22,830 nucleotides of DNA, from positions 96,758-119,587 of the IMG/VR virus record IMGVR_UViG_3300030098_007087. One strand, given 5' to 3'. Positions 14,076-20,668 of the stretch are shown piece by piece. The notes below the pieces were generated by a model. It worked only from the letters and a program-made list of their open reading frames with translations. It ran no database searches and was not told where the DNA came from. Made by a program: the position numbers and the translations under genes. Position 1 is the stretch's first letter. Each line of letters opens with the position of its first letter. This DNA comes from a virus.

Positions 14076-14594
14076 ATGTCAAGTAACAAATGGTCACAAC
14101 CAAGTCAACCTCCTCCTCCTTTGTTTACGGGGAAAAAAGAGCGCGATCTTGTTAAGCAAGTCAATGATGAACTCATTGAGAGAGTTATTGGACAGCAGAT
14201 ACTGTATTATCCGATAAGTTTAGATCACACAAATTATCATGAGATATATGGTGAGGCTATTAATAAGACATTTTTACCCCCGGTCAGAGTTTACGCCCTT
14301 GTAGAGTGGCAAGGCTACGAGACTGAAAATACACATCTCGGAATAAACCGGAGACCACGTATAAATATACATTTTCACAAAAGAAGATTGACTGAAGATC
14401 AAGACTTGTTTGTTAGAGAAGGAGATTTTATTTTATATGGTCAAAGTTATTATGAAATTACCGTCTTAAACGAGCCAAGAGAGCTTTTTGGGCAAAATGA
14501 TCATAGAGTAGAAATTTCTGCTGAGTGTATAAAGGCAAGAAGGAGTATTTTTGACGCAGGAGGTATAGTGGGTAACCCTAATTCATACCCATAA
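14076..14594 (+). CDS. 14: Neck protein (T4 gp14-like)
   Basis: This is a 172-residue protein. After a Pro-rich arm it reads LVKQVNDELIERVIGQQILY, a YHEIYGEAINKTFLP segment, VYALVEWQGYETENT, INIHFHKRRL, and EGDFILYGQSYYEITVLNEP with LFGQN. T4 gp14 has the same order of elements: a helix leading to a C/YYVPR strand, an IFGEDLKNKF segment, EGYEGDN, a strand ending in LF, EGDLIYFPMDNSLFEI and YQLGQN. It is shorter than T4 gp14 (256). Its position directly between gp13-like and gp15-like genes, 4 bases after the former, agrees with a head-neck closure role. The match is by pattern, so somewhat less certain than for gp13. Confidence 0.76.
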   Translation: MSSNKWSQPSQPPPPLFTGKKERDLVKQVNDELIERVIGQQILYYPISLDHTNYHEIYGEAINKTFLPPVRVYALVEWQGYETENTHLGINRRPRINIHFHKRRLTEDQDLFVREGDFILYGQSYYEITVLNEPRELFGQNDHRVEISAECIKARRSIFDAGGIVGNPNSYP

Positions 14595-14600
14595 TAAGAT

Positions 14601-15518
14601 ATGAGTGAATTTAATGAAGATATCCCAATAAAAATGTCATCAATTGAGACTATTGATGGAGCCATGTTGGATCACATACGTGATATGAACACGCATGTGA
14701 TCGGGAACAAAGGGTTTGAAGCACTACCAGTTATATGGGTGTCAGCAGAACGAGCTTTTCAAGCTAAGAAAAGTAAAGAATATAGAGATTCGGATGGCAC
14801 AATTGTTCTCCCTGTCTTGACTTTAGAAAGAACAGCGATGCAAAAAAGCCTAACAAAAAAAGGAAGTGTCTATGGAAACGTTCCTCCCGAAGTACAAGGC
14901 AATTCAATCGTATTTCAAAAGCGAATAAAGCAAGACAAAACTTCAAATTTTGAAGGAGCAAGAATAAAAAGAAGTAAAGGGCAAATAAACTTCCCATCGC
15001 CTCCTGAAAAAACAGTGTATCAATTTGCATATGCTCCCATGCCGGTGTACTTGTACATAACGTATCAAGTAACAATAAGAACCCAGTATATCCAACAAAT
15101 GAATCAAGCATTATTGCCTTTCTTAAATAAGGGAGGTGGAATAAACTATTTCAGCATTTCAAAAGATGGTCACAGATATGAGGCTTTTTTACAAGAAGAC
15201 TTTGCTCCACAAAATAACCTATCCTCAATGGGGACCGATGAGAGAACGATTGAAACACAATTCAATATCAATGTACTAGGGTATATTTTGGGATCAGAAG
15301 AAAACCAAGAAGGACCCAAGGTCTCTTTCAGGGAGAGTATTGTTGACATCGCTTTTACTAAAGAAGAGTCAATATTTGGTGATATTCCTCAAAATATATC
15401 TGCTGCCGACCTTCTTGCCGCAGAGGGTCATAAGACAGACAAGACTACCAATCCCGGCGTCGGAAAGTACCCGGATGGATGGAATCCTAACCTGCCAGAA
15501 GAAGATCCATACAGTTAG
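14601..15518 (+). CDS. 15: Tail completion / sheath stabiliser protein (T4 gp15-like)
   Basis: This is a 305-residue protein expected to form the ring that caps the finished tail tube and sheath and binds the neck. Element order matches T4 gp15: LPVIWVSAERAF (T4 IRVPITYASKEHF), TIVLPVLTLERTAM (T4 ETILPRINLHLVDF), MPVYLYITYQVTIRTQYIQQ and then MNQALLPFL (T4 IKMIYELSIFTRYEDDMF and then VEQILPYF), and ERTIETQFNINVLGYIL (T4 RRRIEWSLTFEVNGWMY). The C-terminal tail is acidic, Pro-rich and probably flexible (GKYPDGWNPNLPEEDPYS). It starts 6 bases after the gp14-like gene, and the sheath gene follows after a gap holding a promoter-like element. Confidence 0.84.
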   Translation: MSEFNEDIPIKMSSIETIDGAMLDHIRDMNTHVIGNKGFEALPVIWVSAERAFQAKKSKEYRDSDGTIVLPVLTLERTAMQKSLTKKGSVYGNVPPEVQGNSIVFQKRIKQDKTSNFEGARIKRSKGQINFPSPPEKTVYQFAYAPMPVYLYITYQVTIRTQYIQQMNQALLPFLNKGGGINYFSISKDGHRYEAFLQEDFAPQNNLSSMGTDERTIETQFNINVLGYILGSEENQEGPKVSFRESIVDIAFTKEESIFGDIPQNISAADLLAAEGHKTDKTTNPGVGKYPDGWNPNLPEEDPYS

Positions 15519-15562
15519 AAAAATAAAAATAAACGATACTGGAGTTTTCGCACTTTAGCACA

Positions 15563-15571
15563 CTAATTATA
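15563..15571 (+). promoter_or_regulatory. CTAATTATA element upstream of sheath gene (possible promoter)
   Basis: cactaattataa at 15561-15572 is an exact 12-base repeat of the element before the scaffold gene (9748-9759). It lies in the 104-base gap ahead of the sheath gene, 52 bases before its ATG. A second A/T-rich stretch (attgtaaactaata) follows. Recurrence before two highly expressed structural genes supports a late promoter function. Confidence 0.45.
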
Positions 15572-15622
15572 AGAGAAATTATTGTAAACTAATACACTTA
15601 TCATAATAAGGAGAACAACAAC

Positions 15623-18541
15623 ATGTCAGTTAAGCAATTCAAGTTTGTATCCCCCGGAGTTTTTATCAACGAGATTGATAACTCTGCACGTAATAAAACT
15701 TCCGACCAAATCGGACCAACCATTATCGGTAGATTAGAGAGAGGACCTGCGCTACGCCCCGTGAAAGTCGAGTCATACTCAGAGTTTATCAATATTTTTG
15801 GTGAGGCAATGCCCGGAGGCGTCGGAAAGGATGTTTGGAGAAACGGAAACTATACCGCCCCAACATATGCAGCATATGCCGCTCAAGCTTATTTGAGAAA
15901 TAGCACACCAATAAATGTTGTTCGTCTCCTTGGAACCGAAGCTCCGGATGCGGAAACCGCAGGTAAGGCTGGATGGAAAACAGCCAACGCCACGTATGCT
16001 GATAACAATACCTCGAATGGTGGAGCATATGGTCTATACATCATTCCATCATCTTCTGTAGCTCTCCACGGAACAGGAACTTTAGCTGCTGTGTGGTATT
16101 TTGAAAATGGGCATATCGCCCTCTCTGGTGAGCAACCTAATGGTAGTACCACAACTTCCTCTTTTGGTGCGCTTGTAAACAACGTCGGCACTGATTTTGG
16201 CTTCAAAGCTGATGTAAAGAACAGTTCCGGTGTGGTTCAATACACAACTGAATTTAATTTCAATGAAGCAAGTGACAAGTTCGTTAGAAAAGTTTTCAAC
16301 ACAAACCCAACTTTGACAAACTCTTCTGTGGGTGCTTCTGGTATCACTGAAAGATATTGGCTTGGACAAACTTTTGAAAACTGGCTCACAGACGCCAGAG
16401 CCGGTCATGACCTTTCTGATAAATCTACTGACCCTGCTGGAGAATTGCTTGGAATTATCCTTCCACTTGAAGACGCTACCGGCAATAGCAAGAGATCTGA
16501 CCACCAAAAACCTGCACGATCTGCAAGAACGCCATATGTATTTTCGCAAGATCTAAGCAATGATACTGGATCGTTTGTGGTGTCAACATCTAGAACACCA
16601 AACTTGTTCTACTTTGAAACTATCAATGCTGGATTTGATGAAGGAAGAAGATTCAAAATTTCAATTGAAGATATCCGCGTATCCACTACAGACGACGATC
16701 CCTACGGTTCTTTTTCAGTCGTGGTTAGAGACGCTAAGGACTCCGACAGTGCAGTCCGTTTTATTGAAAAGTACAACCAATGTAATTTGAACCCACAATC
16801 GGAAAATTACATTGGAAAAAAAATTGGTGATAAGTATGTCGAATGGGACGCCGCAGATGGGAGATATAGAGAATATGGAAGATTCAATAACCAGTCTTCT
16901 AACATTCGCGTGATTGTAAATGAGAACGTTGACATCGGCATCGCAGATGAAAGATTACTCCCAGCCGGTTTTAGAGGACCAGCTAAGTATGAAGATATAT
17001 ATCTCTTCGCCAACCCCTCCAACGGCGAACCAGAAGGGGCAGCCGATGGCGTTGGAAGCGAAATTTTAGGGAACACCAAAACCACCGTTCCAGTAAAAGC
17101 TATTGGCTCTGGCGGCAGAATTGGGTGGAATCACCCATCCGCCACAGCGGACTTCACAGCTTCTATTGTGCACCCCGGTCACCTTCCGAGATCATCTTCA
17201 GCAGGTGCTCCATCATCAACGAGGGCTTACTTTGGATACAGCACAACTAAGTCTTCTGGGTCTAGCGATTACGCGCAACCTAATATTGACTACGCCAGAC
17301 CACTTTGTGCCAACTTGTTCGACACTCAGTTCAACGACACTGGTGCAACAACACCACTGAAAGACTCATTTATCTTTACCCTTGATGACCTTAGCGGATC
17401 TGCCACATCAGGCTCTATTTCTGCTGCGCCGGGAGTGATGTATTGGGTCAGTGGTTCCCGCGCGGGAGCAACATCCTATAGAGGAACTTCTTCCTTTGGA
17501 GATGTGCTCAAAAGAGGCTTCGACCAGTTTACACTACCACTCTTCGGAGGCGCTGATGGTGTTGATGTAAAAGAAATGGAGCCGTTTAGAAACACTGCAA
17601 TAACTGACACTGATACGGCAAGAACTAATTACATTGTCAACTCAATCGAGCAAGCAATTCAGTCTGTTGCCGATCCTGAAGTTGTGGACACAAACATGAT
17701 CTCAATGCCGGGTCTTACTAACCAAGGTCTAATTACAAGAATTGTAAGAACTTGTGAAGATAGAGCGGATGCATTGGCAGTTGTTGACCTCAAGGGAGGT
17801 TACCAACCAAATACTGAAGCTCTTGGCGATGAAAGGGCTAGAAGAGGCGATTTAGATACTGTTATCAATGAGCTTCAAAAGCTTCAAGAGAACACTAGTT
17901 ACGCATGCGCTTACTATCCATGGGTTCAGATTAGAGACCCAGAGAAAGGCGCACTTGTTTGGGTTCCACCTTCAGTGGCAGCTATTGGAGTCTTCGCTAC
18001 TACAGAAAGAAAAGACGAACTTTGGTTCGCACCTGCTGGGTTCAACAGAGGTGGACTTTCTAACGGAGATGCAGGAGTACCAGTTGTTGGGACAAGTCAG
18101 AGATTGACTTCTAAAGAAAGGGACAATCTTTACGAAGCAAACATCAACCCAATCGCCAACTTCCCGAATGAAGGAATTGTGATCTTCGGTCAAAAGACCC
18201 TTCAAGTCACACCTTCTGCTCTGGATAGAATCAATGTGAGAAGATTGATGAACTTTGTCAAGAAAGAGATCTCTAGAATGGCTGGTCAAGTTCTCTTCGA
18301 TCCAAACGTTGATGTAACGTGGAACAAGTTCCTTTCTAGAGTAGAGCCATTTTTGAGTTCGGTTAGAGCCAGATTTGGACTTGATGATTTCAAAGTGGTT
18401 CTTGACAAGACAACAACGACACCTGAGCTTATCGATAGAAATATCGTATACGCAAAAATCTTCTTGAAGCCAACAAAAGCAATTGAATACATTGCGATTG
18501 ATTTCAACATCACAAACAGTGGAGCTTCTTTCGAGGATTAA
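15623..18541 (+). CDS. 18: Tail sheath protein (T4 gp18-like)
   Basis: This is a 972-residue contractile sheath subunit. The N-terminus FVSPGVFINEIDNSARN, then GPTIIGRLERGPALRPVKVE and a FINIFGE segment, is the classic sheath start. The C-terminal domains carry RTCEDRADALAVVDLKGGYQ, YACAYYPWVQIRDPEKGALV, WVPPSVAAIGVFATTERKDE, LWFAPAGFNRGGL, NINPIANFPNEGIVIFGQKT and RINVRRLMNFVKKEIS, ending in KAIEYIAIDFNIT. It is about 310 residues longer than T4 gp18 (659). The extra length lies in the middle (about residues 100-640), probably larger surface-exposed protrusion domains. The start follows AAGGAG. A hairpin follows the stop, and the tube gene comes next, as in T4. Confidence 0.96.
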   Translation: MSVKQFKFVSPGVFINEIDNSARNKTSDQIGPTIIGRLERGPALRPVKVESYSEFINIFGEAMPGGVGKDVWRNGNYTAPTYAAYAAQAYLRNSTPINVVRLLGTEAPDAETAGKAGWKTANATYADNNTSNGGAYGLYIIPSSSVALHGTGTLAAVWYFENGHIALSGEQPNGSTTTSSFGALVNNVGTDFGFKADVKNSSGVVQYTTEFNFNEASDKFVRKVFNTNPTLTNSSVGASGITERYWLGQTFENWLTDARAGHDLSDKSTDPAGELLGIILPLEDATGNSKRSDHQKPARSARTPYVFSQDLSNDTGSFVVSTSRTPNLFYFETINAGFDEGRRFKISIEDIRVSTTDDDPYGSFSVVVRDAKDSDSAVRFIEKYNQCNLNPQSENYIGKKIGDKYVEWDAADGRYREYGRFNNQSSNIRVIVNENVDIGIADERLLPAGFRGPAKYEDIYLFANPSNGEPEGAADGVGSEILGNTKTTVPVKAIGSGGRIGWNHPSATADFTASIVHPGHLPRSSSAGAPSSTRAYFGYSTTKSSGSSDYAQPNIDYARPLCANLFDTQFNDTGATTPLKDSFIFTLDDLSGSATSGSISAAPGVMYWVSGSRAGATSYRGTSSFGDVLKRGFDQFTLPLFGGADGVDVKEMEPFRNTAITDTDTARTNYIVNSIEQAIQSVADPEVVDTNMISMPGLTNQGLITRIVRTCEDRADALAVVDLKGGYQPNTEALGDERARRGDLDTVINELQKLQENTSYACAYYPWVQIRDPEKGALVWVPPSVAAIGVFATTERKDELWFAPAGFNRGGLSNGDAGVPVVGTSQRLTSKERDNLYEANINPIANFPNEGIVIFGQKTLQVTPSALDRINVRRLMNFVKKEISRMAGQVLFDPNVDVTWNKFLSRVEPFLSSVRARFGLDDFKVVLDKTTTTPELIDRNIVYAKIFLKPTKAIEYIAIDFNITNSGASFED

Positions 18542-18550
18542 TAAAAAAGA

Positions 18551-18576
18551 AGTGAGGGGTTTTGCCTCCCCTCACT
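18551..18576 (+). terminator. Perfect hairpin between sheath and tube genes, possibly bidirectional
   Basis: agtgagggg (18551-18559) pairs perfectly with cccctcact (18568-18576) around an 8-base loop. On the + strand only attta follows, a poor T-run, so + strand termination would be partial. On the - strand the hairpin is followed by tcttttttatt, a good T-run, so it looks better suited to stop antisense transcripts. It may also protect the sheath mRNA 3' end. Its right arm runs into the next promoter-like element. Confidence 0.7.
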
Positions 18577-18585
18577 ATTTATAAT
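18575..18585 (+). promoter_or_regulatory. CTATTTATAAT element upstream of tail tube gene
   Basis: CTATTTATA is the second of three exact copies and here runs into TATAAT (18580-18585), a perfect bacterial -10 hexamer. The string TATAATACAAA (18580-18590) recurs at 19166-19176 before the next gene. The tube gene ATG is 28 bases after the hexamer, with AGGAGG between. No -35 box is visible, because the hairpin occupies that position. Confidence 0.45.
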
Positions 18586-18613
18586 ACAAAAGGAATATAG
18601 GAGGACATAACAA

Positions 18614-19141
18614 ATGTCAAGCTTTTGGTCAGATACACTTTTAGAGCCTAAAAGAAAATATAGATTCAAACTACTGATGGACGGTCAGCAACCATATGTT
18701 GTTACTAAGGTGAAAAATCCAGCGGTAAAAATTTCAGAAACACCACATAAATTTCTGAATCACACGTTTTATTATCCCGGCAGAGTGGAGTGGGAGCCAA
18801 TTGATATTTCTTTTGTTGATCCATCGGGTCCGGACGATCAAAGTGGGAGATTATTTGACGCCTTGAAAGATTCAGGGTATGCTAATCCTACCACCGATCA
18901 GTTAGCATTGGAAGGCATCTCGAAATTCTCAGCCACAGCATTTGGGGTTGGAAAAGTGAGAATTCAACAACTGGGTCTATCAGAGTCAACAGTCACTGAA
19001 CTAGTAGCAGAGGCAGAATGGGAACTTTTCAATGTCTTTTTTACAAGCATTTCATGGGGTGAATATGACTACAATGGTGAAGAAATGCTTGAGTGCAATT
19101 GTACGCTTAGATACGACTATGCTGAATTTAGAAACTTATAA
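18614..19141 (+). CDS. 19: Tail tube protein (T4 gp19-like)
   Basis: This is a 175-residue subunit of the inner tube through which DNA passes. It follows the sheath gene, as in T4, and its length is close to T4 gp19 (163). Features: an N-terminal SFWSDTLLEPKRKYRFKLLM (the common LEPxRxxRF start of marine tube proteins), HKFLNHTFYYPGRVEWEPID, the SFVDPSGPD segment, a central helix LFDALKDSGYAN, and C-terminal strands FNVFFTSISWGEYDYNGEEM and ECNCTLRYDYAEF. The paired final strands and the Y-N-G-E-E turn are typical of the Hcp-like tube fold. The start has AGGAGG with 7-base spacing. Expression should be high, and the gene has its own promoter-like element. Confidence 0.88.
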   Translation: MSSFWSDTLLEPKRKYRFKLLMDGQQPYVVTKVKNPAVKISETPHKFLNHTFYYPGRVEWEPIDISFVDPSGPDDQSGRLFDALKDSGYANPTTDQLALEGISKFSATAFGVGKVRIQQLGLSESTVTELVAEAEWELFNVFFTSISWGEYDYNGEEMLECNCTLRYDYAEFRNL

Positions 19142-19165
19142 TTTAATGCCATATAGAAAATATTG

Positions 19166-19171
19166 TATAAT
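19166..19171 (+). promoter_or_regulatory. TATAAT -10-like promoter element before the gp26-like gene
   Basis: TATAAT at 19166-19171 lies in the 58-base gap after the tube gene and shares the 11-mer TATAATACAAA with 18580-18590. A weak -35 candidate (ttaatg, around 19143) lies at roughly the right distance. The ATG of the next gene is 28 bases downstream with an AGAGG site. Confidence 0.42.
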
Positions 19172-19199
19172 ACAAACGAAACTTAACTAAGAGGTAAAA

Positions 19200-20063
19200 A
19201 TGTCAATACGAAACAACGAAGAAAGATTGGGGGCTACCAAGGTCCAAGGAGATGCCCCCATTTCTGACCTACAGCAAGAACAAGAGGAACCAAAACCCTC
19301 CTTATCCTTTACAACTCCAACTGAAATTGTTGATCTTCCCTCCAAGGGGCTATACTATAGCGAGGACCACCCTCTTCATGGCAAGGACTCTATTGAAATT
19401 CGCTTCATGACTGCGAAGGATGAAGATATCTTAACATCAAAGTCTTTATTGAAAAAAGGTATTGCAATTGATAGGTTATTACAAAACATAATTGTCGATA
19501 AATCTGTCAACGTCAACTCTCTTTTGACCGGAGACAAGAACGCCCTTATTGTGGCGGCAAGAGTTACCGGATATGGGTCTTCTTATCAAACAAAAATAAC
19601 TTGCCCACAATGTGAAACACCCTCTACTGTTGAATTTGACTTAGAAGCAGGAAATATAAGAGAAAGTGAAGAGATTGAAAGCGTAGAAGACCAGAGCGAC
19701 GGCACATTTATTGCTACAACCCCCAGAGGCAACATCGCTGTCAAGATGAAGTTGTTGGATGGCACCGCAGAAAAAGCCCTAACGCTGCTCACTGCTAGAA
19801 AAAAGAAAAACAAACAACCAGAATCAACCCTCTCAGACCAACTCCGAATGGCTGTTGTTGCGGTTGAAGGGCAATCAGACCAAGAACTTATCAATATGTT
19901 CATTAAGTCAGTTCCAGCATCTGATGCTCGCTATTTGCGCGATGTATATGCAAGAAAGATGCCAAATGTTGACCTAAAGCACGATTACGAGTGCCAAGCT
20001 TGCGGCTACGAGCAAGAAATGGAGGTACCGTTTACCACTGACTTTTTTTGGCCTCAACGATAA
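19200..20063 (+). CDS. Baseplate hub/tail assembly protein (gp26-like) with four-cysteine zinc site
   Basis: This is a 287-residue protein. The first 35 residues are acidic and disordered. The conserved core starts TEIVDLPSKGLYYSEDHPLH, IEIRFMTAKDEDILTSKSLL and KKGIAIDRLLQNIIVDKSVN, which I recognise from proteins annotated as T4-type baseplate hub (gp26) in marine phages. C135-x2-C138 (CPQC) and C265-x2-C268 (CQAC) should bind one zinc. The protein ends FTTDFFWPQR. The stop is preceded by seven T (20043-20049), and a conserved-looking domain lies in the +1 frame just beyond it. Position between tube and tape measure is the usual slot of tail assembly chaperones. A gene symbol is withheld because the T4 equivalence is not certain. 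Confidence 0.82.
   Translation: MSIRNNEERLGATKVQGDAPISDLQQEQEEPKPSLSFTTPTEIVDLPSKGLYYSEDHPLHGKDSIEIRFMTAKDEDILTSKSLLKKGIAIDRLLQNIIVDKSVNVNSLLTGDKNALIVAARVTGYGSSYQTKITCPQCETPSTVEFDLEAGNIRESEEIESVEDQSDGTFIATTPRGNIAVKMKLLDGTAEKALTLLTARKKKNKQPESTLSDQLRMAVVAVEGQSDQELINMFIKSVPASDARYLRDVYARKMPNVDLKHDYECQACGYEQEMEVPFTTDFFWPQR
20043..20049 (+). other. Candidate +1 frameshift site (seven T)
   Basis: In the gp26-like frame the codons are GAC TTT TTT TGG. A Phe tRNA on the second TTT can move one base forward and still pair with TTT, after which reading continues GGC CTC AAC GAT into a long open frame. The -1 frame closes soon after, so it would not produce the same domain. A GGAGG at 20021-20025 is too far upstream (about 20 bases) to act as in the release factor 2 (prfB) frameshift. 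No clear downstream pseudoknot was found by eye. Confidence 0.6.
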
Positions 20064-20244
20064 TTATATTGAGAAGGTTTACGAACATTTCTTCTATTTA
20101 AAGTATTATGGTGGATGGAGCTTCATCGAGGCTTATAATCTGCCGGTAAAAATACGCAATTGGTTTATTTTCAAGCTAAACGAACAACTAGAAAAAGAAA
20201 AAGAAGCCATGGATAGAGCACAAAGCAGTGCCAAGCGTCGATGA
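20049..20244 (+). CDS. C-terminal extension domain made by +1 frameshift from the gp26-like gene (tail assembly chaperone-like)
   Basis: The +1 frame is open from 19978 to TGA at 20242-20244 and has no ATG or GTG before 20209. From 20050 it encodes GLNDNYIEKVYEHFFYLKYY, GGWSFIEAYNLPVKIRNWF and then a charged coil (LNEQLEKEKEAMDRAQ). I recognise the YGGWSF..AYNLP..IR.WF style from small proteins of T4-like marine phages. Read through the T run, the fusion would be 283 + 64 = 347 residues. Independent initiation would need a CTG (20038) or ATT (20068). Without this frame there would be a 247-base gap in a dense cluster. The arrangement parallels lambda G/GT, where a minor frameshift product chaperones the tape measure. 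The shift mechanism is inference; that the frame is coding is well supported. Confidence 0.75.
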
Positions 20245-20269
20245 TGACACAAACATTTTTTGAAAATTA

Positions 20270-20278
20270 CTATTTATA
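20270..20278 (+). promoter_or_regulatory. CTATTTATA element upstream of the 112-residue gene
   Basis: This is the third exact copy of CTATTTATA, 26 bases after the frameshift domain's stop and 32 bases before the ATG at 20311. It supports the later start for the next gene, since an upstream TTG at 20260 would place the element inside the coding region. Confidence 0.4.
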
Positions 20279-20310
20279 TAGAGTTTGTGCATTCTTTGGA
20301 GGATAAGTGG

Positions 20311-20649
20311 ATGAATGACGAGCAAGACATCGTTGCCATTGATATAGATCTAGGCGTCAATCGACGCAAAGAGGTAAATGAAAGCTGGCTTGCCATGTTT
20401 GGCGGGGCAATCAAAATGATTCTTGGCAGCATGTTCGGGGGGAGCGTTTTACCTCCCAACGTTAGCGTCAAAGGCACTCCAAGCGAGGTGAGGTCATTTG
20501 CTAATGCCTTGCAGAAAGAAAAGAAATACATCGAGGCTTATAACAAGCATGGCTTGAATGATCCAAGGACCTATCGATCAAAATCTAACCTAAAGAATGC
20601 CGTCTCTAAATTTGAGAGAGCCACCGGCATAAAGTGGCCCTTCAAGTAA
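20311..20649 (+). CDS. Conserved marine-phage tail-region protein of unknown function
   Basis: This is a 112-residue protein. ATG 20311 is chosen because GGAGG at 20298-20302 lies 8 bases upstream. An in-frame TTG at 20260 would add 17 residues but has no ribosome site and overlaps the promoter-like element. Sequence: an acidic start (NDEQDIVAIDIDLGV), a Gly/Met-rich hydrophobic patch (FGGAIKMILGSMFGGSVLPP), GTPSEVRSFANALQKEKKYI, then GLNDPRTYRSKSNLKNAVSK and a C-terminal FERATGIKWPFK. I recall very similar proteins beside tape measure genes in marine phages, always unassigned. The position suggests a tail assembly or minor tail role. The tape measure starts 19 bases downstream. Confidence 0.78.
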   Translation: MNDEQDIVAIDIDLGVNRRKEVNESWLAMFGGAIKMILGSMFGGSVLPPNVSVKGTPSEVRSFANALQKEKKYIEAYNKHGLNDPRTYRSKSNLKNAVSKFERATGIKWPFK

Positions 20650-20668
20650 TCTCGTTGAGGGCTGAGAA

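Noticed and set aside
20260-20310. TTG start at 20260 for the 112-residue gene
   Set aside because: It has no ribosome site and covers the CTATTTATA element. ATG 20311 has GGAGG at 8-base spacing.
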